A DNA stretch of 30,515 bases from JAOUEA01 sp040511595. GTDB lineage: Bacteria; Actinomycetota; UBA4738; HRBIN12. Positions 24,304 through 30,515 of this stretch are shown here, one piece after another. The stretch is from contig JBEVGU010000085.1 of NCBI GenBank assembly GCA_040511595.1, forward strand, positions 1 through 30,515, written 5' to 3'. The position numbers and the translations under genes are program-made. Positions within the stretch are counted from its first letter, which is position 1, and each line of letters opens with the position of its first letter. The notes under the pieces were generated by a model. That model saw nothing but the letters and a program-made list of their open reading frames with translations. It had not been told where the DNA came from and ran no database searches.

Positions 24304-25173
24304 CTAGCCTACGGCGGTTCCGACGAACCGTTCGATGCGCCCTGCGAGCGACTCCGGATGTTGCAGGGGCAGGTCGTGGATCCCGCGCATCCACTCGATC
24401 GCGACCGGGCGGCCCCGGGTCAGATCCCGGATGCGAGCGACGTCCCGCTGCATCCGCTGGTGACGCTCCCGGTCGGCGGGGTCGCGCGCGATGATCGCGA
24501 GGGTCGGCACCGTCACGCGAGCCCAGAGCTCGTTCGGATCCTGTTCCCAGATCGCGCGCAGGATGCGGAAATGGTTCGACCTCGCGAGGCGGGGCGCGAT
24601 CGTGCCGTCCGGGCGGACGCGCATCATCGACAGCACCTGGCCCTCCAGGTCCGGGGTGATCTCGACGGCGTCGGCCAAGAGCGTTCGCATCACGGCGCGG
24701 AACTCCTCGAGGGGCATGCCCGTGAGGTGTGGGGGAGCGAGGATCTCCTTGGCCGTCGGCCAGTCGAGGTGGTCGCGCATGCGGTGCACACCGCCGTCGA
24801 TCAAGACGGCGCCCGCGATCGACCGCCGATGCCGAGCGACGAGCTCGAGCGTCACCATCGCGCCCCACGAGTGCCCGACGACGGTCGGTCGACGCAGTTG
24901 GGTGCCGCGCGCGACGGCGAGCGCATCGGCCACGACGTGGTCGAATCCGTATCCACGGCTCGGCTTCGCGCTCGAGCCGTGGCCACGGGCGTCGAACGTC
25001 ACGACGCGTAGCCTGCGCGTCAGGCGGGGCAACATCAGGTCCCAGATGTGCTGGGACGACGCGAGCCCGTGGTGCATCAGGAGACCCGGCGCCCCTGGGA
25101 GGAGGGGGTCGAAGACGCGAGCCGCGAGCTTCACGCCGCCCTCCCCGGCCACCACGCGAGCGTCCTCGTTCAT
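24304..25173 (-). CDS. Alpha/beta hydrolase
   Basis: 289 aa, usual length. The oxyanion region HHGLASSQHIWD (34-45), DARGHGSS (61-68) and the nucleophile elbow GHSWG (100-104, S102) are clear. D231 or D234 in IIARDPADRE and H266 in GIHDLPLQHP complete the triad. The sequence resembles the large group that includes esterases, epoxide and haloalkane-type hydrolases and meta-cleavage product hydrolases; the substrate cannot be named. The start at 25173 has no Shine-Dalgarno and lies in a 16-bp near-palindrome that also holds the start codon of the divergent reductase gene. Downstream on the same strand is the small membrane protein. Confidence 0.88.
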   Translation of the reverse strand: MNEDARVVAGEGGVKLAARVFDPLLPGAPGLLMHHGLASSQHIWDLMLPRLTRRLRVVTFDARGHGSSAKPSRGYGFDHVVADALAVARGTQLRRPTVVGHSWGAMVTLELVARHRRSIAGAVLIDGGVHRMRDHLDWPTAKEILAPPHLTGMPLEEFRAVMRTLLADAVEITPDLEGQVLSMMRVRPDGTIAPRLARSNHFRILRAIWEQDPNELWARVTVPTLAIIARDPADRERHQRMQRDVARIRDLTRGRPVAIEWMRGIHDLPLQHPESLAGRIERFVGTAVG

Positions 25174-25186
25174 ACTGCGCAGCATG
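25171..25186. promoter_or_regulatory. Near-palindrome carrying two divergent start codons
   Basis: CATACTGCGCAGCATG equals its own reverse complement except for one base pair position in each arm, around a perfect CTGCGCAG core. Its two ends are the ATG of the hydrolase (minus, 25173) and the ATG of the reductase (plus, 25184), with only ten bases between. CATACT lies seven bases before the plus start and CATGCT seven bases before the minus start, so each could be a -10 for a leaderless transcript while overlapping the opposite start codon. Confidence 0.5.
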
Positions 25187-26002
25187 GCAGACGGGTTCCG
25201 CTCGCCGCTGGCGGTCGACGCGAACGCTGGAACGGTCGCGATCGTCACGGGAGGAGGCACGGGCATCGGGCGCGCCACCGCGCTGGAGCTCGCCCGAACG
25301 GGGGCCGACCTGGCGATCTGTGGCCGCCGTCCGGAGCCGATCGACGAGGTCCGCGCGATGCTCGAGTCCGACGCGAGGGAGGTCCTCGCGGCCTCGTGCG
25401 ACGTGCGCGAGCCGGACGACGTGTCGGCGTTCCTCGACGAGGTGGGTGCGAGGTTCGGTCGCGTTGACGTGCTCGTGAACAACGCGGGCGGACAGTTCGC
25501 CGCGCCGGCCGAGGACATCTCGTTGAAGGGGCTGCGGGCCGTGCACCGGCTGAACGTCGACGCCGTGTGGGACGTCACGCGAGAGGTGGCGCGTCGCTGG
25601 ATGATCCCCAACCGCCGAGGGGTGATCTTCTTCCTCGGCTTCAGCCCGCGCCGCGGCATCCCGATGATGTCGCATTCGTCCATGGCCCGCTCGGCGCTCG
25701 AGACGATGGCCGCGTCGCTGTCGAACGAGTGGTCGCGCTACGGCATCCGCGCCGTGTGCATCGCCGCGGGGCTGATCGAAACGGAGGGGCTCCGGCAGTA
25801 CGGCGGGCCGGAGGTCCTGGCGGAGTACGCGACACAGGTCCCCATGCGGCGCGCCGGTCTCCCCGAGGAGGTCGCGGCCACCATCGCGTTCCTGGCCTCG
25901 TCCGGCGGTGGCTACGTGACCGGTTCGACCGTGCTTGTCGACGGCGGCGCCGATGCCTGGGGCCAGGGCGCCCCACCGCCCGAGCTGGAGCCGCCCAGCT
26001 GA
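25184..26002 (+). CDS. Short-chain dehydrogenase/reductase, trans-2-enoyl-CoA reductase (PECR)-like
   Basis: 272 aa, cytosolic NAD(P)H-dependent enzyme with Rossmann fold. Cofactor motif TGGGTGIG starts near residue 22, with CGRR after the second strand (NADP-type basic residues) and NNAGGQF for NNAG. GGQFAAPAEDISLKGLRAV and HSSMARSALETMAASLSNEW closely resemble the peroxisomal trans-2-enoyl-CoA reductase/dienoyl-CoA reductase branch. In that branch the usual YxxxK pair is altered, and here the aligned positions read SxxxR (in SHSSMAR). The reaction is therefore probably reduction of an enoyl-type C=C bond rather than simple alcohol oxidation (inference). The start ATG lies ten bases from the divergent hydrolase start; no Shine-Dalgarno is present. 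The next gene is 41 bases downstream. Confidence 0.87.
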   Translation: MADGFRSPLAVDANAGTVAIVTGGGTGIGRATALELARTGADLAICGRRPEPIDEVRAMLESDAREVLAASCDVREPDDVSAFLDEVGARFGRVDVLVNNAGGQFAAPAEDISLKGLRAVHRLNVDAVWDVTREVARRWMIPNRRGVIFFLGFSPRRGIPMMSHSSMARSALETMAASLSNEWSRYGIRAVCIAAGLIETEGLRQYGGPEVLAEYATQVPMRRAGLPEEVAATIAFLASSGGGYVTGSTVLVDGGADAWGQGAPPPELEPPS

Positions 26003-26043
26003 GCTCCTTGCCCTCTGCCCGCATCCTCAAGCAGGATGGGGCC

Positions 26044-27312
26044 ATGCCCTTACGACGCGGCGCCCCGATGCCGATCGATCGTCGAGCGTTCCTCCGTAGG
26101 CTCGCCGCGGCCGGGGTCGCGGTGCCGTCCGCGGCCGCGGTGCTCGCCGCCTGTGAGCGGGGGGCGGCTCCAGCGTCGCACGAAGCGCCGATCGTCTCGA
26201 GCCCGATTGGGCCCACGTTCGAGGCCGGCAAGCCGGCCGAGAGGACGGCGACGCTCAAGGTCTATGAATGGCGTGACTACCTGTCGAAGGGCACGATCCG
26301 GTCGTTCGAGCAACTGTTCCCGGACGGCGACGTGCGCGTCCAGGTCGAGAGCTTCACGCACATGGACGAGGCCGTCGCCCGCCTGCAGGATCTCGCGACC
26401 GACTTCGACGTCTTCTTCCCCACGATCGACGCCCTGCCCGGGCTGGTCGATGCGGGGCTCCTGCGCCCGCTCGACCACGGGGAGCTTCCGAACGTGCGGA
26501 ACCTCTGGCCCTGGTTCCGTGAGGGTGTCGGTCCCTTCTACGACCCCGGTCAGCGGTTCTCCCTTCCGTACACCGTGTACGTGAGCGGCGTGGCCTGGCG
26601 CTCCGACTTGGTCGACGCCGCCGATGCCCCCGGCGAGGCGCCGGATCCCTACGGATTGTTCTGGAACCCGGACTACCGTGGGCGCGTGGGCATGTACGAC
26701 GGGTTCCTCGAGGCCATGTCGCTCGCGTTGCTGCGCGACGGGGTCACCGACGTGCGAGCGGCCGACGATGACCAACTGGCGGCCGCCGCGCAGTCGTTGT
26801 CCGACGCGGTCGCGATCACGGATGTCCGGTTCACCAACGACGGGGTCGAGGAAGGACTATCCGAGGGAGCGTTCTCGGTGCACCAGGCGTGGTCGGGGGA
26901 CGTGCTCTCGGCGCCCAGCTACGCCGCGGCCGAGGGCGACTTCGATCTCGCCGAACGCCTGCGGTTCTGGTCTCCGGCCGGGCCCGAGAAGATCGTCGGC
27001 TGTGACCTGATGGCCGTCTGCCAGCGCGGAGCTCACCCCGATCTGGCGCACGCGTTCCTCAACCACCTGCTCGACACTCGGGTCGGGGTCGAGAACTTCT
27101 GTTGGAACGGGTATCAACCGCCGCTCGAAGGCGTCACGCGCGAAGCCTTCGCCGCGCCCGACTCGCCCTGGCACATGGAGGTGCCGCCGAACCTGCTCGA
27201 TACGCTGCTCGACGACCGAGCGTTCTCCGACGCCCAGATGCTGGTGGGGTTCGGTCCCAGCGAGCGCGCCCGCTGGCTCGACTACTGGAAGCGGGTCGCT
27301 CCCGGCACCTGA
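26044..27312 (+). CDS. PotD-like periplasmic binding lipoprotein with Tat signal
   Basis: 422 aa. The N-terminus has a twin-arginine motif (DRRAFLRRL, R13-R14), a hydrophobic stretch and lipobox LAAC with C37, so it should be a Tat-exported lipoprotein. The mature part (LKVYEWRDYLSKGTIRSFEQ and onward; FDVFFPTIDALPGLVDAGLL; FSLPYTVYVSGVAWRSDL) matches the spermidine/putrescine-binding protein family (PotD/PotF). No permease or ATPase gene is adjacent, so it is an orphan component here. AGGATGGGG precedes the ATG at 26044; a second ATG at 26068 is also possible. A role in polyamine uptake is the family expectation; other small organic ligands are possible. The 3' end overlaps the convergent lipoprotein gene by 31 bases. 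Confidence 0.88.
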   Translation: MPLRRGAPMPIDRRAFLRRLAAAGVAVPSAAAVLAACERGAAPASHEAPIVSSPIGPTFEAGKPAERTATLKVYEWRDYLSKGTIRSFEQLFPDGDVRVQVESFTHMDEAVARLQDLATDFDVFFPTIDALPGLVDAGLLRPLDHGELPNVRNLWPWFREGVGPFYDPGQRFSLPYTVYVSGVAWRSDLVDAADAPGEAPDPYGLFWNPDYRGRVGMYDGFLEAMSLALLRDGVTDVRAADDDQLAAAAQSLSDAVAITDVRFTNDGVEEGLSEGAFSVHQAWSGDVLSAPSYAAAEGDFDLAERLRFWSPAGPEKIVGCDLMAVCQRGAHPDLAHAFLNHLLDTRVGVENFCWNGYQPPLEGVTREAFAAPDSPWHMEVPPNLLDTLLDDRAFSDAQMLVGFGPSERARWLDYWKRVAPGT

Positions 27313-27800
27313 TTGGGCGAGCCCACCCGGTCTGGCAGCCAGCCGAGGTCGGCGTCGTAGGCTTCGAAGACCGCCCGGACCTCACCCGACGTGGCGTCGA
27401 CCACCTGCACCAGCATGTTCTGCGGCGTGCATCCGTCGTCGTCTCCGCTGCGTGCCGGCGAGACGAAGTCGCCCTTGTCGGTGAAGTAGCAGAGGTCGTT
27501 CGTGAAGAAGACCCACGACGGTCCCCAGTCGACGCCCTCTGATCGGTTCTGGACCTCGGCGAGCGTCACCGAGACCTCGGCGCCGCGCCCGGCTCCCGGC
27601 AGCTCGCGCCACGCCTTCACCGGATCGACGCGGGTGTCGAACCCGTCGATGGGTACTAGGTCGTAGCCGAAGGTCCCCGGGATCTCCTGGCGTACTTCCT
27701 GATGCAACGGGGCGTAGACGTCGGGCTCGCCTCCGCCGCACGATGCCGCCAGCGTCACCAGGACCAGGCCGACGGCCGCGAGGAATCCGGTGGCGCACAT
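27282..27800 (-). CDS. Small lipoprotein of unknown function
   Basis: 172 aa, family not recognised. The first 21 residues form a lipoprotein signal (GLVLVTLAASC, C21 as lipidation site, followed by GGGE). The remainder is a compact extracytoplasmic domain with aromatic residues (WGPSWVFFTNDLCYFTDKGD) and two cysteines (in NDLCYF and DDGCTP) that may form a disulfide; ATSGEVRAVFEAYDADLGWL looks like an edge strand region. Such domains often bind ligands or cell wall, but this cannot be claimed. The start has no Shine-Dalgarno and has TAGGCT six bases upstream. It overlaps the convergent binding-protein gene and is divergent from the aldehyde dehydrogenase gene. Confidence 0.75.
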   Translation of the reverse strand: MCATGFLAAVGLVLVTLAASCGGGEPDVYAPLHQEVRQEIPGTFGYDLVPIDGFDTRVDPVKAWRELPGAGRGAEVSVTLAEVQNRSEGVDWGPSWVFFTNDLCYFTDKGDFVSPARSGDDDGCTPQNMLVQVVDATSGEVRAVFEAYDADLGWLPDRVGSPNQVPGATRFQ

Positions 27801-27806
27801 GTGTCG

Positions 27807-27812
27807 AGCCTA
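27807..27812 (-). promoter_or_regulatory. Candidate -10 element (TAGGCT), leaderless start of lipoprotein
   Basis: On the minus strand TAGGCT ends six bases before the ATG at 27800, the spacing expected if transcription begins on the start codon. It lies in the 81-base gap shared with the divergent aldehyde dehydrogenase gene. Confidence 0.42.
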
Positions 27813-27881
27813 CCCCGCCCCCCGATGCCCGGAGTAGTACGTTCTGGACCCCACGCGACCGTCTCTCCGGGAGGGATCCTG

Positions 27882-29333
27882 ATGGCAGATGCCTTGCAGA
27901 ACTTCGTCGACGGGAAGTGGATCGACGCGCTCGAGGGGCGGGCGTTCGACGTCTTCGACCCTTCGACCGGTGCGGTGATCGCCACCGCGCCAGACTCGCA
28001 GCCGGCCGACGTCGACCGCGCCGTCGAGGCGGCACGCCGCACGTTCGACGACGGCGCATGGTGGCCAGGTACGCCGGCGCGTGAGCGCGGGCGCATCCTG
28101 CTGCGAGCGGCCGACATCGTGCGCCGTGAGCGCGACCGGCTCGCGACGATGGAGTCGCGCGACGTGGGCAAGCCGGTCTCGGAGGCGGGCGACGACATCG
28201 ACGAGGTCGCGTTCATGTTCGAGTACTACGGAGGCTGGGCCACCAAGATCGCGGGGGAGAGCCAGCATCTCGACGCCGACGCCATGTTCATGGTCTGGAA
28301 GGAACCGGTCGGCGTGGCGGCGGGCATCACGCCCTGGAACTATCCGATGATGATGGCGGTGCAGAAGGTCGCGCCGGCGATCGCCGCGGGGTGCACCTTC
28401 ATCCTCAAGCCGCCGGAGCAGACGCCGCTCACGTGTCTCGAGATCCCGAAGATCCTCGAGGAAGCCGGCCTTCCGGCGGGTGTCCTGCACGTGCTGACGG
28501 GGTTCGGCGAGACCGCCGGAGCTCCGCTCACGACGCACCCCGGCGTCGACAAGGTGGGCTTCACGGGCTCCCGGGAGGTCGGCAAGATCATCATGCGGAG
28601 CGGGGCCGACACGCTCAAACGCGTGACCCTCGAGCTCGGCGGCAAGTCGCCGAACATCGTGTTCGCCGACGCCGATCTCCCCAGCGCGATCCAGGGGTCG
28701 GCCAACGGCGTGTTCTGGAACCAGGGTGAGATCTGTTCGGCAGGCACGAGGGTCTTCGTCGACCGGGGCATCTACGACGACGCCGTGAACGAGCTCGCCG
28801 GCCTCGCGACCTCTGTGAAGGTCGGTGACCCCCGGGACGAAGCCACGACGATGGGCCCGCTGATCTCCAAGGAGCAGCAGGAGCGGGTGCAGACCTACCT
28901 CGAGGTGGGCGCTTCCGAGGCGCGGCTGGCCGCCCAAGGAACGACGCCGGACGATCCGAAGCTGGCGAACGGATACTTCGTCCCTCCTACGGTCTTCGCC
29001 GACGTCGACAACTCGGCGCGCATCGCCCGCGAGGAGATCTTCGGCCCGGTGATGTCGGTGATCCCGTTCCAGAGCGTGGACGACGTGGTCGCGATGGCCA
29101 ACGACAACGACTACGGACTCGCCGCCGCGATCTGGACGACCGACATCACGAAGGCGATGCGGACCGCCCAAGCGATCCGGGCCGGCATCGTGTGGATCAA
29201 CGACACACAACCGGCACCCACCGAGATGCCATGGGGCGGCTACAAGCAGTCGGGCGTGGGCCGGGAGCTCGGCAAGCATGGGCTCGACGACTTCCTCGAG
29301 GAGAAGGCCGTCTACGTCAACCTCGCCGACTGA
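27882..29333 (+). CDS. NAD(P)-dependent aldehyde dehydrogenase, betaine-aldehyde type
   Basis: 483 aa, standard length. Conserved elements in order: ITPWNYP for cofactor binding, KPPEQTPLT, GFTGSREVGKII, LELGGKSPNIV with the general-base glutamate, NQGEICSAGTR with the catalytic cysteine, EEIFGPVMSVIPF and MPWGGYKQSGVGRELG. The family oxidises aldehydes to acids; the sequence resembles betaine-aldehyde and aminobutyraldehyde dehydrogenases, but EICSAGTR-type enzymes act on many substrates. GGGAGGG seven bases before the ATG at 27882 fixes the start; the open frame extends to 27702 but that part is antisense to the lipoprotein. Neighbouring a PotD-like protein, a role in polyamine or amine-derived aldehyde oxidation is possible (inference). 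Confidence 0.92.
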   Translation: MADALQNFVDGKWIDALEGRAFDVFDPSTGAVIATAPDSQPADVDRAVEAARRTFDDGAWWPGTPARERGRILLRAADIVRRERDRLATMESRDVGKPVSEAGDDIDEVAFMFEYYGGWATKIAGESQHLDADAMFMVWKEPVGVAAGITPWNYPMMMAVQKVAPAIAAGCTFILKPPEQTPLTCLEIPKILEEAGLPAGVLHVLTGFGETAGAPLTTHPGVDKVGFTGSREVGKIIMRSGADTLKRVTLELGGKSPNIVFADADLPSAIQGSANGVFWNQGEICSAGTRVFVDRGIYDDAVNELAGLATSVKVGDPRDEATTMGPLISKEQQERVQTYLEVGASEARLAAQGTTPDDPKLANGYFVPPTVFADVDNSARIAREEIFGPVMSVIPFQSVDDVVAMANDNDYGLAAAIWTTDITKAMRTAQAIRAGIVWINDTQPAPTEMPWGGYKQSGVGRELGKHGLDDFLEEKAVYVNLAD

Positions 29334-29340
29334 CCGCCCG

Positions 29341-29805
29341 GTGGGCGGTGGCGGGTTCCACCTCGCGCAGGTGAACGTCGCGCGGATGCGCGAGCCGCTC
29401 GACCACGCCTCGATGCGAGGGTTCGTCGACGGGCTCGGGCCGATCAACGCCCTCGCCGACGGGAGCCCGGGGTTCGTCTGGCGGCTGCAGACCGACGAGG
29501 GAGACGCGACCGCCCTGCGCGTGTTCGACGACGACATGATGATCGTGAACATGTCCGTGTGGATGTCGGTCGACGCGTTGCGGTCGTTCGTGTTCCGGAC
29601 CCACCATGCCGACTACCTACGCCGCCGATCGGTGTGGTTCGCGAGGCTCGCGGAGGCGCCGACCGCGCTGTGGTGGATCCCGGTGGGGGCGACGCCCACG
29701 GTGGAGGACGCCAAGGGCAGGCTCGAGCGCCTGCGGGAACGGGGCCCCACGACCGAGGTGTTCACGCTGCGCGAGCCGTTCCCGCCCCCGGGGTCAGACG
29801 CGTGA
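29341..29805 (+). CDS. DUF3291 protein
   Basis: 154 aa from a GTG seven bases after the aldehyde dehydrogenase stop, so likely cotranscribed. FHLAQVNVARMREPLDHASM, then DGLGPINALADGSPGFVWRL, NMSVWMSVDALRSFVFRTHH and ALWWIPVGATPTVEDAKGRL are characteristic of DUF3291, a dimeric ferredoxin-like (ABM-type) fold family of unknown function, often compared with small monooxygenases. No signal peptide or membrane segment is visible, so it is cytosolic. Shine-Dalgarno evidence is weak; the start is set by the family N-terminus. The 3' end overlaps the decayed MFS gene by 12 bases. Confidence 0.85.
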   Translation: MGGGGFHLAQVNVARMREPLDHASMRGFVDGLGPINALADGSPGFVWRLQTDEGDATALRVFDDDMMIVNMSVWMSVDALRSFVFRTHHADYLRRRSVWFARLAEAPTALWWIPVGATPTVEDAKGRLERLRERGPTTEVFTLREPFPPPGSDA

Positions 29806-30407
29806 TCGGGGAGCCAGCAACCCCGCGACGATGATGCCGAGGGTCGCGACCACCACCACGGCCATCGCCGCGCGCAGGTCGAGCTCCTCGCGCAGGTACA
29901 GGCCCGACCAGGTGTCCATCGAGCCCTCGACGAGGAAGGCGAAGAGCACCGCGAGCGCGGGGATTCACAGCGCCGGCGTGCGGAACAGGGCCGCGATCGA
30001 GAACGCCGCCGGCGGGCCCCCGCGATCGCGAGCCCCCACCGGAAGTCGAGGTCCCCGGCGAGCAGGGGGCCCGCGATCGCGGCGTCGGTCACGCCGCCGA
30101 GCGCGTAGGACGCGTGGAGCCACTGGGTGACGGTGAGCGGCAGCCGCTGCAGGCGCGGCGCGACGAGCAGCATCACGACCACGGCCGTAAGCGAGTGCAT
30201 CGTGCACAGCCCCCAGCCGGCTCTCCGTCAGGTCGTGGGACCGCTGGAAGTCGAAGACGAGATCACCCAGACGCCCCAGAACTGGCCGAACGCCAGGTAG
30301 CCGGCGAGCAGAGGCCACATCGCCCGCCTGGCGACGTCGGGATCGAGCGTGGTGTTCTCGGGACGTGCGGCCGATCGCGTGGCGGGCGGCGGGGCGAGCT
30401 CGTCCAT
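29794..30407 (-). pseudogene. Decayed MFS transporter gene
   Basis: Pieces of one major-facilitator protein can be read in order on the minus strand but in alternating frames. MWPLLAGYLAFGQFWGVWVI opens from the ATG at 30407; FDFQRSHDLTESRLG follows after a shift near 30260. MHSLTAVVVMLLVAPRLQRL and QWLHASYALGGVTDAAIAGP return to the first frame near 30207. PAAFSIAALFRTPAL follows a third shift near 30017 and ends in an in-frame TGA (29965-29967), after which IPALAVLFAFLVEGSMDTW and GLYLREELDLRAAM continue to the stop at 29794. The whole remnant is about 205 codons, half a normal MFS protein, and the step from LPLTVT to QWLHASY looks like an internal deletion. Assembly errors could explain some shifts but not the missing length. 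Confidence 0.78.
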
Positions 30408-30416
30408 CGAGGCATG

Positions 30417-30422
30417 ATGCTA
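30417..30422 (-). promoter_or_regulatory. Candidate -10 element (TAGCAT) of the decayed MFS gene
   Basis: On the minus strand TAGCAT ends nine bases before the ATG at 30407, without a Shine-Dalgarno. It matches the TANNNT pattern seen before intact genes, so the start region appears preserved although the coding region is broken. Confidence 0.38.
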
Positions 30423-30472
30423 CGGGGGTTGAACGACCGTTCGAAGATTGGCCTCGCGCGGTTCGACTGGTC

Positions 30473-30478
30473 TACACT
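30473..30478 (+). promoter_or_regulatory. Candidate -10 element (TACACT) for the gene at the window end
   Basis: TACACT ends eight bases before the ATG at 30487. A partial -35-like TTGGCC lies at 30448-30453, with a long 19-base spacer. A leaderless or near-leaderless transcript is inferred. Confidence 0.42.
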
Positions 30479-30486
30479 CCGCGACC

Positions 30487-30515
30487 ATGGCAGGCGGAGA
30501 GGTCCAGCTCGTCGA
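30487..30515 (+). CDS. 5' end of an unidentified gene
   Basis: Only MAGGEVQLV is visible before the window ends. The ATG follows a TACACT -10-like hexamer by eight bases and the codons suit the local base composition. No family can be named. Confidence 0.45.

Noticed and set aside
1..30515. tRNA genes, CRISPR arrays, insertion sequences, phage or integration sites
   Set aside because: Read on both strands; no cloverleaf with CCA-end context, no regularly spaced repeats, no transposase or integrase and no flanking target duplications were found.

Overview
The window is G+C-rich (about two thirds by eye) and densely packed. It holds 26 apparently complete protein genes, one decayed gene and two genes cut by the window edges. 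No gene-free stretch exceeds 160 bases. I saw no tRNA, rRNA, CRISPR array, insertion sequence or phage gene. Codons end mostly in G or C, several starts are GTG or TTG, and many genes look leaderless. Together with the families present (TetR/MMPL pair, DUF3054, DUF3291, a KamA-type aminomutase, Tat-lipoprotein binding protein), this suggests a free-living, metabolically versatile actinobacterium-like organism. That placement is inference; no marker gene is present.

Layout: (1) 1-4816, plus strand: the 3' part of a MogA-XdhC fusion (molybdoenzyme maturation), then a formylglycine sulfatase, a membrane-anchored phospholipase C/phosphoesterase and a membrane-anchored protein of unknown function. 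(2) 4783-7532, minus strand: a small basic protein, a lysine 2,3-aminomutase-like radical SAM enzyme with a TTG start, and a nitrilase-family amidohydrolase. (3) 7593-15335: two paralogous sensory GGDEF/EAL proteins in inverted orientation, enclosing a transketolase and a DEAD-box RNA helicase. (4) 15469-17789: tdh-kbl, the two-step pathway from threonine to glycine plus acetyl-CoA. (5) 17796-21216: a TetR regulator divergent from an MMPL/RND exporter, with a near-consensus promoter overlapped by three operator-like palindromes. (6) 21307-23534, minus strand: polysaccharide deacetylase, DCC-family thiol protein and AlkD-like DNA glycosylase, then DUF3054 on the plus strand. (7) 24023-29805: small membrane protein, alpha/beta hydrolase, a PECR-like short-chain reductase, an orphan PotD-like Tat lipoprotein, a small lipoprotein, an aldehyde dehydrogenase and DUF3291. 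(8) 29794-30407: remains of an MFS transporter with three frameshifts and a stop, then the start of another gene.

No single novel defence or mobile system stands out. The most interesting signals are regulatory and architectural. A TANNNT -10-like hexamer recurs 6-10 nt before starts that lack a Shine-Dalgarno. A 16-bp near-palindrome carries the start codons of two divergent genes. The TetR operator triplet overlaps the mmpL promoter. Convergent genes repeatedly overlap at their 3' ends. Several enzymes are unusual variants: the MogA-XdhC fusion, a KamA with an altered PLP motif, an SDR without the Tyr/Lys pair and a GGDQF cyclase domain.
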